This document shows, piece after piece, positions 43,494 to 51,620 of a DNA stretch of 64,000 nt. The stretch lies in the NCBI GenBank assembly GCA_035944555.1, contig DASZAY010000024.1, forward strand, positions 1-64,000, written 5' to 3'. This DNA is from CADCWK01 sp035944555. Lineage in GTDB: Bacteria > Chloroflexota > Chloroflexia > Thermomicrobiales > UBA6265. Made by a program: the position numbers and the translations under genes. The number at the start of each line of letters is the position of its first letter. The first letter of the stretch is position 1. The notes under the pieces were generated by a model. The model saw nothing but the letters and a program-made list of their open reading frames with translations. It did not search any database and was not told the origin of the DNA.

Positions 43494-43847
43494 TCAGCCG
43501 CGCGACGGCTCGTTTGCGATGGCGGGGGCGTCTTCGGGGTGGTGGAGATGGCCGGGCCGCTTGAGGCCGCGCAACGCCTCCTCGAACCAGAAGATCCGCA
43601 ATGGGCCTTCGATGAGCTCGAGAATGTCGTGCTCGTCGCCCATCTTCGTGGCGACGACATCGCCGGGGCCGACCTCGTACTCCTGCCCCTCGCTCATCAC
43701 GCGGGCACGGCCCTCGAGCACGATCCAGAACTCATCGCAATCATGGAAGTGCCGGTCGAACGCTTCAGCGTCATGCACGACACCAACGCCGAAGTTCGAC
43801 CAGGTCACGAAGTCGGGCTTGTCCCGGAGGTTGCGCATGATGGGCAT
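43494..43847 (-). CDS. Cupin-domain protein
   Basis: About 117 residues from ATG 43847 with AGGAG upstream. Single cupin barrel: HDAEAFDRHFHDCDEFWIVLEGRARVMSEGQEYEVGPGDVVATKMGDEHDI, with the His/His/Glu/His metal-binding positions in place. The C-terminal part is short (IFWFEEALRGLKRPGHLHHP). Small cupins of this type can be sugar-acid isomerases or binding proteins. It lies between the oxidoreductase and the Tm-1-like gene on the same strand, with gaps of 52 and 116 nt, and is probably part of the same catabolic unit. Confidence 0.88.
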   Translation of the reverse strand: MPIMRNLRDKPDFVTWSNFGVGVVHDAEAFDRHFHDCDEFWIVLEGRARVMSEGQEYEVGPGDVVATKMGDEHDILELIEGPLRIFWFEEALRGLKRPGHLHHPEDAPAIANEPSRG

Positions 43848-43899
43848 GGAGCTGCTCCTGATGGGACGACGGGATCACGGGATCACGGGATCACGCCGA

Positions 43900-45066
43900 T
43901 CAAGTGGGTGGAACGACCACGCTGCCCGGGGCGGAACCGGCGCGTTCCGGGGTGATCGACCCGAGACCGTCGCGGGTCATCGCCACGATGTCGACCATCT
44001 GGCCGGTGCGGACCGCCTCCACTGCGGCGAACGCCAGCGCGTTGGTGTGGATGTTGTCCTCGATGGACGTCTCCGGAGCGCTGCCCCCCTCGAGCCAGTC
44101 GAGGAACTGGCGGATCACCTCGACGTGATCCTCATTCTCTCCGATCACCGGCTCGACGTCGGTGACCTGCAAACGGTTGCCGCCCAGGTGAACCCACGTC
44201 TGAACCCGCTCAAGGACGTCGATGGTGACCGCGCCGTGCTCGCACTCGACGCGGTACCCCTCCGCGTGCCAGCCGTTCTGGGTGCCGCGGGCGACATGGT
44301 TGATCTCGAAGTGCCCGACGACGCCGTTAGTCATCCGAACATTGAACATCGCCGTGGTGGCGTTGGCGAAGGTCGACCAGGCGGGGTTCCAGAGGAAGCC
44401 GCCGATGCGATCGCCGTCGGCGCCGGAGAGGTTGCGGAACTGGTCAAAGTGGTGGATCAGCCCCTCGTAGAGCATGGCGTAGGGGATCTGATGGCGGAAG
44501 GCTCCGCCGGCCGTCTCGATGGTGTAATCGGCGGCGAAGCGGCAGGTGAGGAAGTTGACCCGGCCGAGCGCGCCGGAATCCAGCACGGATTTCAGGGTCC
44601 GGATCGACCGGGAGTAGCGGTAATTCTGGACGACGGCCATCTTCGTCCCGCTCTCGCGCACGAGATTCAGGATGGCCAGCGACGTCTCCCACGAATCGGC
44701 GATCGGCTTCTCGGCCAGGATCGGCAGACCGTACCGGACGGCGAGCGAGACGGCCTCCCAGCGCAGCCCGGGCTGGAGGACGATCACGCAGGCGTCGGCA
44801 TGCGTGCCGGCAAACCCCGCTTCCATGCTCGTGAACCGGCCCTCGGGTGGCACACCGAGTTTCTCGCCGGCGTGGGCGAGTGTGGCCGGATTGATGTCGA
44901 CGATGCCGACGACCCGGGCGCGACCGGCGAAGGCGGGCAGGAAGTGGTTGACCCAGACGGCTCCGAAGCCACCCGCCCCGATCAGCAGGATCCGGATTGG
45001 GGCGGCGGTCGTCCCCCCTCCACCCTGGCCAGTCGGTGACGTGATCGACGAATCAGTGCCAACCAT
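43900..45066 (-). CDS. Gfo/Idh/MocA-family oxidoreductase
   Basis: About 388 residues from ATG 45066 with GAGGAGT upstream. N-terminal NAD(P)-binding fold ILLIGAGGFGAVWVNHFLPAF after a short Gly/Thr-rich leader; the EKP motif with the catalytic-site Lys is ILAEKPIADSWETSLAI; the C-terminal beta-sheet domain has NPAWSTFANATTAMFNVRMTNGVVGHFE and HAEGYRVECEHGAVTID. Oxidises or reduces a sugar, inositol or related polyol. First gene of the minus-strand cluster with cupin, Tm-1-like and PEP-hydrolase-like genes, suggesting a pathway for an unidentified sugar derivative. No dedicated regulator nearby. Confidence 0.92.
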   Translation of the reverse strand: MVGTDSSITSPTGQGGGGTTAAPIRILLIGAGGFGAVWVNHFLPAFAGRARVVGIVDINPATLAHAGEKLGVPPEGRFTSMEAGFAGTHADACVIVLQPGLRWEAVSLAVRYGLPILAEKPIADSWETSLAILNLVRESGTKMAVVQNYRYSRSIRTLKSVLDSGALGRVNFLTCRFAADYTIETAGGAFRHQIPYAMLYEGLIHHFDQFRNLSGADGDRIGGFLWNPAWSTFANATTAMFNVRMTNGVVGHFEINHVARGTQNGWHAEGYRVECEHGAVTIDVLERVQTWVHLGGNRLQVTDVEPVIGENEDHVEVIRQFLDWLEGGSAPETSIEDNIHTNALAFAAVEAVRTGQMVDIVAMTRDGLGSITPERAGSAPGSVVVPPT

Positions 45067-45224
45067 CGTTACTCCTCGCTCAAGCGGGATGTGTCAGGGG
45101 ACAGGTTCAGCCGGACGGGGCCAAGGGGCTCGTTCCAAGGACCGATCGTCACCCAGCCCACCTGTCCGGTCAAGTTGCCTGTCCGTGCCACGGAGAACTC
45201 GCCAGGCTCCATCTGTATCCCGGA

Positions 45225-46118
45225 TCAGGCGGGCTCGGACGTCAGCCATGCTGGCACCGCGGCATCCGGGAGCCCGGCGTAGGTGATCCCGTCCCGGACG
45301 TGGAGGCGGACGACGCCCTCCCGCTCCGCGACCGCCAGCAGGATACCGAGCCGCACGCCATACCAGGCCGAAGGGCGGACGCCATGGTCGGACAGCAGGC
45401 GGTTGCCGAGGTCCGGGCCATTCAGCCAGCCGTCGCGGCCGTGCCGGGTAAGCACGTCGGCGATCATGCCGAACGTGTCCTCGATCGGCGGCGCACCCTC
45501 ACGGGCAACGAGTTCCGGCAGTGGGCCACGATAGGCCCCGCTGGTCGGATCGGGTGTGTCGGACAGGTCGCGGAGGCCGACCTCCGGGTCGAGGTCATGC
45601 TCGTACTGCAGGGTCCGATCGGCGACGACGGCAAGGGTAGCGCTGAAGGTCCCGCCCACCCCGATGACGACCACCCGCCGGCCCTGCCGCCGCAGCGCCG
45701 TGACCATGTGGCTCAGGTCACCGTCGCCGGATACCACCACGATCGTCCGGATACCGTCGTGGCGCCGGACGAGGTCGAGCGCGTCGATCGTGATCCGGAT
45801 GTCGGCGCTGTTTTTCCGGCCCGGGACGTGGACCAGCTCGATGCCTTGCGGCAGCAGCAAGGGTGCTTCCGCCGCGAGGTCTGGTCGGACCCAGTCGGCG
45901 TACGCGCCGGCCGTGACGACGCGACCGAACCGCCGCGCCGCGTCCAGCAACAGGTCCGCTCGGGGCACGTCGACGCCGAATCCGTCCCGCAGCCCCCGCT
46001 GGACGTTCTCGTAGTCGATCAGCATCGCCACGTCCCCCGTTGGCCAGACGTCCCCGGCCGGCGCCTCCCCTTCGACTCCGCCTACCGGCGCATCGTTCAT
46101 CCACATCGTGTCACTCAT
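45225..46118 (-). CDS. NYN-domain (PIN-like) putative ribonuclease
   Basis: About 297 residues from ATG 46118. NYN/LabA (DUF88) fold: VAMLIDYENVQRGLRDGFGV, RVVTAGAYADW, KNSADIRITIDALDLV, TIVVVSGDGDLSHMVTALRRQGRRVVVIGVGG. The Asp residues of LIDYEN, SADI and SGDGD form the expected metal site of a PIN-like nuclease. The C-terminal ~90 residues (FGMIADVLTRHGRDGWLNGPDLGNRLLSDHG, then LGILLAVAEREGVVRLHV) look like a winged helix, possibly OST-HTH/LOTUS-like, which could bind RNA. RNA processing or decay is inferred. Confidence 0.88.
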   Translation of the reverse strand: MSDTMWMNDAPVGGVEGEAPAGDVWPTGDVAMLIDYENVQRGLRDGFGVDVPRADLLLDAARRFGRVVTAGAYADWVRPDLAAEAPLLLPQGIELVHVPGRKNSADIRITIDALDLVRRHDGIRTIVVVSGDGDLSHMVTALRRQGRRVVVIGVGGTFSATLAVVADRTLQYEHDLDPEVGLRDLSDTPDPTSGAYRGPLPELVAREGAPPIEDTFGMIADVLTRHGRDGWLNGPDLGNRLLSDHGVRPSAWYGVRLGILLAVAEREGVVRLHVRDGITYAGLPDAAVPAWLTSEPA

Positions 46119-46324
46119 CGTCGCTCCCGTTGCACCCCGTCGTGATCCCTGCCGGGCGGACCGGCGATCACGCTCGCTGGGGTGACGTTCCGGCCGGCAG
46201 GGCACGATCCGACGCCTCACGGGAACCCGCCTCGGTCCCTGGACAGGGAATCCCTAACTAGGTCGGGATGACGTACGGACATCATGCGTATGAGACGGCC
46301 CTTCCCGGGACGGCTCTTGCTCCG

Positions 46325-46343
46325 TATAGTGTGTACGTACACA
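46325..46343 (+). promoter_or_regulatory. -10 box plus TGTGTACGTACACA palindrome upstream of the purine permease
   Basis: TATAGT (46325-46330) runs directly into a perfect 14-bp palindrome, TGTGTACGTACACA (46330-46343), so the palindrome would cover the transcription start. No convincing -35 box. A repressor (GntR-like sites often hold GT-N-TAC halves) could block the promoter here. Confidence 0.5.
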
Positions 46344-46393
46344 TCTTGTCCGGCCGGCCGATCCAGTCCACCTCGGAGAGGGGAACAACCCAC

Positions 46394-47827
46394 ATGGCCT
46401 ATCCGCGTCCACCCGCCGCCGCAACCGGTGACCAGTCTCCCTCCGGGCAGGCCCCGGCTGGTCCTGATGCCAGCCCGCTGGAGCGCCTGTTCCGGCTGAC
46501 GCAACACGGCACCAACATCCGGACGGAACTCATCGCCGGGTTGAGCACGTTCCTCGTCATGGCCTACATCATCGCGGTGAACCCCGCGATCCTGAGCCTG
46601 GACGGCGGTGGTCTCGACGTCCGGCAGGTCGCGACCGTGACCTGCCTGGTCGCGGGCGTGATGACGATCTTCATGGGACTCTACGCCAACATGGCGATCG
46701 CGATCGCCCCGGGGCTGGGGATCAACGCGATCGTGGCCTTCACGCTGGTCGGATCGCTGGGACTCTCCTTCCCCGAAGCCATGGGAGTGGTCGTCACCCA
46801 GGGCATCATCATCACGGTCCTCGTACTCGCCGGCGTCCGGCGCTACGTGCTGGACCTCGTCCCGTTCGTCCTCAAGCAGGCGATCGCCGTCGGGATCGGC
46901 TTCTTCATCCTGTTCATCGGCCTCCGGGACGCGGGGATCGCGATCATCTCGCCGGCGGGCCTGCCCGAGCTGGCGCCGCTCAACACCTGGCCGATCTTCG
47001 TCGCCATCGTCGGGCTACTCGTAACGATCGTGCTGATGGCCCGCGGCGTCCGCGCCGGCATCCTGATCGGAATCGTCGTCGCCACGATCGTGGCGTTCAT
47101 CGTCCCGGGGGACGCGGCCACCTTCCCGGACGAGCCGTTCGCGGGACCGGACTTCGGCCTGCTGGGAGAGTTCAGCTTCTCGTACTGGGGAACCCTGGGC
47201 GCTCTGACGGCCGTGCTGGTCGTCTTCAGCCTGCTGCTCGCTGACTTCTTCGACACCATGGGCACGCTGATCGGGGTCGGCAACCGGGCTGGTTACGTCG
47301 ATGACCAAGGCCGCCTGCGGAACGCCCAGCGGCCCCTGCTCGTCGACAGCCTCGCCGCGGTCGCCGGTGGCGCGTCGTCGTCGTCGTCGGCCACGACCTA
47401 CATCGAGAGCCTGGCCGGGGTGGAAGCCGGCGGGCGGACGGGGCTGACCTCCGTCGTCACCGGCGCGCTGTTCCTGCTCGCGCTGCCGTTCGTTGCGATG
47501 GTCTCAGCCGTCCCCTCGGTCGCGACGGCCCCGGCCCTGATCATCATCGGCGTCCTGATGGCGTCGGCGCTGACGGAGCCCGAGCCCGGTACCGGGAAGC
47601 GCCTCGATCTCAGCAACCTGGAGGTCGGACTCCCCGTCGTCCTGACGTTCCTGACCATGCCGCTGACGTTCAACATCACCAACGGGATCGGCGTTGGCTT
47701 CGTCTCCTACGTCCTGATCAAGCTGGTCCGGGGCAAGGCGCGCGAGGTCCCGATCGGGCTGTACATCGTCGCCGCCGCGTTCCTCGTCTACTTCCTCCGC
47801 TGGTCGCTGTTCGACGCCCAGTTCTGA
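46394..47827 (+). CDS. NCS2-family purine (adenine/guanine/hypoxanthine) permease
   Basis: About 477 residues from ATG 46394. A Pro/Gly/Ala-rich ~28-residue N-terminus, then RTELIAGLSTFLVMAYIIAVNP, the AzgA/GhxP-branch signature. Other family motifs: ANMAIAIAPGLGINAIVAFTLV, FSLLLADFFDTMGTLIGVGNRAG, LVDSLAAVAGGASSSSSATTYIESLAGVEAGGRTGLTSVVTGALF. About 14 helices. Proton-linked uptake of purine bases. Divergent from the NYN gene; an operator-like palindrome overlaps its likely promoter, so purine- or guanine-dependent regulation is possible. The run of five Ser codons in SSSSS is unusual in the family only in length. Confidence 0.95.
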   Translation: MAYPRPPAAATGDQSPSGQAPAGPDASPLERLFRLTQHGTNIRTELIAGLSTFLVMAYIIAVNPAILSLDGGGLDVRQVATVTCLVAGVMTIFMGLYANMAIAIAPGLGINAIVAFTLVGSLGLSFPEAMGVVVTQGIIITVLVLAGVRRYVLDLVPFVLKQAIAVGIGFFILFIGLRDAGIAIISPAGLPELAPLNTWPIFVAIVGLLVTIVLMARGVRAGILIGIVVATIVAFIVPGDAATFPDEPFAGPDFGLLGEFSFSYWGTLGALTAVLVVFSLLLADFFDTMGTLIGVGNRAGYVDDQGRLRNAQRPLLVDSLAAVAGGASSSSSATTYIESLAGVEAGGRTGLTSVVTGALFLLALPFVAMVSAVPSVATAPALIIIGVLMASALTEPEPGTGKRLDLSNLEVGLPVVLTFLTMPLTFNITNGIGVGFVSYVLIKLVRGKAREVPIGLYIVAAAFLVYFLRWSLFDAQF

Positions 47828-47853
47828 CCGATTCGCACCACACATCGAATGAT

Positions 47854-47886
47854 TGGAACCGCCCGGCGATCTGCCGGGCGGTTCCA
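47854..47886. terminator. Bidirectional hairpin, 14-bp stem
   Basis: Stem 47854-47867 / 47873-47886 with loop gatct, between the convergent permease and rifamycin phosphotransferase genes; its right arm touches the latter's stop codon. Confidence 0.75.
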
Positions 47887-50493
47887 TTACGGCAGGATCT
47901 CGACGAAGCCGTCCGTCCCGTGGACGCGGATCCGCTGACCGTCCCGGATCAAGCTGGTGGCGCGCTCGACGCCCACGACGGCCGGCAGCCCGTACTCCCT
48001 GGCGATCACCGACCCATGGGTCATCAGCCCCCCAACCTCCGTCACCAGGCCACCGACCGTGATGAACAGGGGCGTCCAGCTAGGGTCGGTGGACGCGGTG
48101 ACCAGGATGTCGCCCGGCGCGAGATCGGCTTCGGCCATGTCCATGATGACGCGGGCCCGCCCCTCGACGGTCCCGGCGGAGACCGCCAGGCCGACCAGCG
48201 CTCCCGCGGGCAGATCATCGCGCCGGTAGCTCCCGGCAATCGCCTCGCCGTCGGACGTGATCACCCTGGGTGGGGTCAGCTTCTCGTACGCCCGGAACGC
48301 GTCCCGGCGCTCACGGACCAGCCGGTCGTCCACCACGTTCGTACGCACGACCTCCCGCAGCTCCTGGAACGTCAGGTAGAAGTGGTCGTCCGCCTCGCCG
48401 AGGGCGCCGGTTCGTACCAGCCGCTCGGCCTCCGCCATCAGGGCCCGACGGTAGACGGCGTAGCGACTGACCATCCCGTACTTGGGGTACTCCCGGTACC
48501 CGGCGACCGTCCGAAGCCGGGTGATCATCTGGCGGGTGTCCTCGGTCTTGCGCTCCCCGTCCGGCAGCCCCCGCAAACGCCCCAGCAGCTCACGTGCCCG
48601 GGCTTCCGCCTCCTTCCGCCCCCGCTCGAACCGCCGTGCGCCTTCCCCCGGCTCGAAGTTCTCGACATGACCGAGCAGGATGGGCACGAGCGCGGCGGGC
48701 CGGTCGTGCCAGCGTGGGCGCGTGATGTCGATCTCGCCGACGCCGCGCATGCCATACCGGTCGAGCCAAGCCCGGATGGCCGCTCGGGCGTCGGCACCGC
48801 CCGCCAGCCCGGCCAGGTCGTCCATGAAGCGATCCCCGTCGGATCCCGCATCCACCCGGCGCAGCTGGGCCACCACCTCGGGACAGGGCCGGATCACGTC
48901 CGCCACGTCCAGCAGTGCCAGCCCCATCTCCGACGTGACGTTGTGCGGCACGGACTGGCTCAGGGTGTCGGCCACGTTCTTCTCACCCAGCCACTCGCCC
49001 AGTTGATCGTTGAGCCACCAGGCAGCCTCCATCCCCGCCATGATCACGCGATGACTCACCGGATCAAACAGGAGCCGCTTCAGTTCCTTGAGATCCTCAA
49101 GGATGAAGTCGAACAGCGCCGGTCCGGACACCGTCCGGATGTCGCGCTTCAGGGCCGTGACGGAGACCTGGGTTTTGGCAATCAGTTCTTCGACGGTGGC
49201 CGGGTCGGGCTCGATGGGGGCGGCCGTCTCGCCGGGTGGCTGCTCACCGGGATCCTCCTCCAGGAGCAACGGGATGAAATCACCCCGATTGAGAATGGTT
49301 TCCAGGGCATCGCGCATCAGTGGGTCAGAGCGCTTCATGGCGTCCAGCAGGCTGGCCCGGCTCGCAGGGGATGCCAGGTGCCGGCTGACATCGACGAAAA
49401 GCCGCCCTCCGGCCTCACGCATCGGCGCGGGGGTCGTCAGCTGCCACATCGAGAGGCCAAGGGGTCGCATGGGATCGGTCATCATCTGCTGGTGACCGAC
49501 GGACAGGTAGACGTGGTTGTCCTGGTCGCTGGCTGCGGGCACGGGAAACAGCGTGGTGATTGGTCGGCTCTGGACAACCTGGAAGTCCTCGTCGACCGGG
49601 CACCACTCGATGTCCTGGGGATAGCCGAAGTGGGCTTCGATCCGCCGAGCCAGCCGGGCGAGTCGTACGACCTGCGCGTCGGTCAGCACGGGCTCCGCCT
49701 GCCGCTCCCGCGCGACGGATCGTTCCGTCGTCCCTCCTGACGGGAGGGCATAGACGGCTCGCTCCTTGATGGCCAGCGTCCGGGAAACACGTGTCTCATC
49801 CCGGACGGAAAAGACGTCTGCCTGCGCGCGGCCCGAAACCAGCGCCTCGCCGAGGCCGAAGGTCGCCTCGATAGAGACGACACGCCGGTTGCCGGTGACG
49901 GGATCGGCCGTGAAGGCGATACCGGACGCGTCAGGGAAGACCATCCGCTGCACCACCACAGCCATGCTTATCGCCCGGTGGTCCATCCTGTTCCGCAGGC
50001 GGTAGGTCACGGCTCGCTCGGTGAAGAGCGACGCCCAGCACCGACTGATGTGCCGGAGAATCGCCGCGCGGCCCGACACGTTCAGCCAGGAGTCCTGCTG
50101 GCCCGCGAACGAGGTCGTGGGCGCGTCCTCCATCGTCGCGCTGGACCGGACGGCACGGGGTTCGTGCCCGCCATGCCAGGTGAGCGCGTCGCCGATCGCC
50201 TCCACCAGATTGTCCGGCATGGCGATCCCCTCAATGGTCCGCCGGATCTCGTCGCTGAGCGCGCGAATCGCATCCGCGTCACTGGCTGTCAGATGCGCCA
50301 GGCGATCGAGGAGATTGGTCAGCGTCGGCGCATCCGCCACGCTCCGCTGGAACGCGGTCGTCGTCACGCAGAAGCCGCCCGGAACGGAGACCCCGTCAAT
50401 CCGCGAGAGCTCTCCCAGATTGGCGCCCTTCCCACCAACGGCGGCAACCATCGTCCGGTCGATCTCACCGAGATCCAGCACGTAGTCACTCAT
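47887..50493 (-). CDS. rph: Rifamycin phosphotransferase (PEP-synthase-like)
   Basis: 868 residues from ATG 50493 (GGGGAGA upstream), close to the ~867 of known Rph proteins. The ATP-grasp domain begins YVLDLGEIDRTMVAAVGGKGANLGEL and holds VRSSATMEDAPTTSFAGQQD; the middle domain (330-755) would bind the antibiotic; the C-terminal swivelling domain carries the phosphohistidine in GGLMTHGSVIAREYGLPAVVG, at His826, matching His825 of the Listeria enzyme. Rph transfers the beta-phosphate of ATP to rifamycins, inactivating them. A RAE-like inverted repeat lies 233 nt upstream. Plain PEP synthase is an alternative, but the N-terminal wording and length favour Rph. Confidence 0.88.
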   Translation of the reverse strand: MSDYVLDLGEIDRTMVAAVGGKGANLGELSRIDGVSVPGGFCVTTTAFQRSVADAPTLTNLLDRLAHLTASDADAIRALSDEIRRTIEGIAMPDNLVEAIGDALTWHGGHEPRAVRSSATMEDAPTTSFAGQQDSWLNVSGRAAILRHISRCWASLFTERAVTYRLRNRMDHRAISMAVVVQRMVFPDASGIAFTADPVTGNRRVVSIEATFGLGEALVSGRAQADVFSVRDETRVSRTLAIKERAVYALPSGGTTERSVARERQAEPVLTDAQVVRLARLARRIEAHFGYPQDIEWCPVDEDFQVVQSRPITTLFPVPAASDQDNHVYLSVGHQQMMTDPMRPLGLSMWQLTTPAPMREAGGRLFVDVSRHLASPASRASLLDAMKRSDPLMRDALETILNRGDFIPLLLEEDPGEQPPGETAAPIEPDPATVEELIAKTQVSVTALKRDIRTVSGPALFDFILEDLKELKRLLFDPVSHRVIMAGMEAAWWLNDQLGEWLGEKNVADTLSQSVPHNVTSEMGLALLDVADVIRPCPEVVAQLRRVDAGSDGDRFMDDLAGLAGGADARAAIRAWLDRYGMRGVGEIDITRPRWHDRPAALVPILLGHVENFEPGEGARRFERGRKEAEARARELLGRLRGLPDGERKTEDTRQMITRLRTVAGYREYPKYGMVSRYAVYRRALMAEAERLVRTGALGEADDHFYLTFQELREVVRTNVVDDRLVRERRDAFRAYEKLTPPRVITSDGEAIAGSYRRDDLPAGALVGLAVSAGTVEGRARVIMDMAEADLAPGDILVTASTDPSWTPLFITVGGLVTEVGGLMTHGSVIAREYGLPAVVGVERATSLIRDGQRIRVHGTDGFVEILP

Positions 50494-50725
50494 GCGCTTC
50501 TCCCCTTGCGCTCCCACCGACGGCCACGACACGCTTGCAGGTCCCCAAGACGCACCCCAGACCGGACCTACGACAGAGATACGGTGGTGCGGCCGGCTTC
50601 CCATGCGGGTTCCCCATCGCGCAGATGTCGATTGCGAGCGATGGAGAAATCAACAATCGCCCCCGGAATCACACCTCCAATTCGGTTAAAACACGAGAGA
50701 AGATGGTCAGTATGCCGAATGGGTA

Positions 50726-50744
50726 GGGGCTTGAAACAAGCCCT
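50726..50744 (-). promoter_or_regulatory. RAE-like 19-nt inverted repeat upstream of rph
   Basis: GGGGCTTGAAACAAGCCCT, with 7-bp perfect arms (GGGCTTG/CAAGCCC) and a 3-nt centre. It resembles the rifamycin-associated element, a 19-bp inverted repeat reported upstream of rifamycin-resistance genes; the consensus is from memory. CATACT at about 50716-50711 on the minus strand could be the -10 box. Confidence 0.6.
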
Positions 50745-50826
50745 CTGCTGTCATATATATTGAGGTGGGAACAACGCGGACATTCTTCTCTTTGATCCGG
50801 GTGACATGAGACAGCGCGACGAATGA

Positions 50827-50862
50827 AGAACGGCCGGGAGCGTGTTCGCTCCCGGCCGTTCT
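50827..50862 (-). terminator. Hairpin after the VOC gene, 16-bp stem
   Basis: Perfect stem 50827-50842 / 50847-50862 with loop tgtt. It lies 163 nt downstream of the VOC stop and upstream of the rph regulatory region. Between 50863 and 51024 I see nothing else. Confidence 0.7.
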
Positions 50863-51024
50863 CTCGCTGTCGACTCGTCTCTACAACTGCCAGTGCGCGC
50901 TGGGTCCGCCTGCTGCCAGGACAGACCGGTGAGGATCGAGATCCGGTCCTCTGTGGCGTAGCTGCCTCCTCGCAAAACCGGCACGACCCTGACCGGGTCC
51001 GGGCTGGAGTGGAGGAAGCGACGC

Positions 51025-51369
51025 TCAGGCGCCGACCTCGACGGTGAAGCCGCCGGGCGCCTGGACATAGAACCCGTAGGCGTGACCGTTGTCTTCCGGG
51101 GCTGGGGCGTCGTGGCCGGCGGCGATCAGGCGGGCGTGCAGCGCGTCGACGGTCTCTCGCCCTTCGATGAAGAAGCCGATGTGGAAGGTTGGCGGGTATT
51201 CAACTCCGCCCCGCCCGGCCTTCATCAGGGAGACGACCATCCCCTGGTCGTCGAACAGGAACCCCATCCCGGCGTTACCACCCTGGTCCTCGAGTTCGAA
51301 ATACTCCGAGAGGAACGCCTTGGCCGCCGGCACATCGGTGACGGTGAGATTGATGTGGCTGAGACGCAT
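51025..51369 (-). CDS. VOC-fold (glyoxalase-like) protein
   Basis: About 114 residues from ATG 51369, with AGGAGG upstream. VOC fold: LSHINLTVTDVPAAKAFLSEYFELE, GMGFLFDDQGMVVSLMKAG, FHIGFFIEGRETVDALHARLIAAGHD, ending YGFYVQAPGGFTVEVGA. His5, His at FHIGF and the final Glu are placed like metal ligands of glyoxalase I or fosfomycin-resistance relatives. Substrate unknown. It sits upstream of rph on the same strand, but a strong hairpin separates them. Confidence 0.88.
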   Translation of the reverse strand: MRLSHINLTVTDVPAAKAFLSEYFELEDQGGNAGMGFLFDDQGMVVSLMKAGRGGVEYPPTFHIGFFIEGRETVDALHARLIAAGHDAPAPEDNGHAYGFYVQAPGGFTVEVGA

Positions 51370-51620
51370 ACCCGGACCTCCTGTCGATCCTGCGCTGGAC
51401 CCGTCGTCCGGCGCGGACCGGGAGTGTCGAACAAGGCACGACCGCCACGCCTATGAGTGATACGCGACCATGTTTAACCCTGCTGGACGCGTGTCAGACC
51501 CGCTGGACTGACAACCAGTCCGAAGGCATCGCGCCATGAGGCCCGGGCGCCGAACGCGCTTGCCCGGTTCGAGAGGACGCCAGGTCCCCGACCGGGACTG
51601 ACGCTCGTCAACCGATCGCT

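Noticed and set aside
47920..49740. 606-residue plus-strand frame opposite rph
   Set aside because: His/Pro/Arg-rich shadow without motifs.
50751..51068. 105-residue minus-strand frame upstream of rph
   Set aside because: Covers a terminator hairpin and has no protein-like features.
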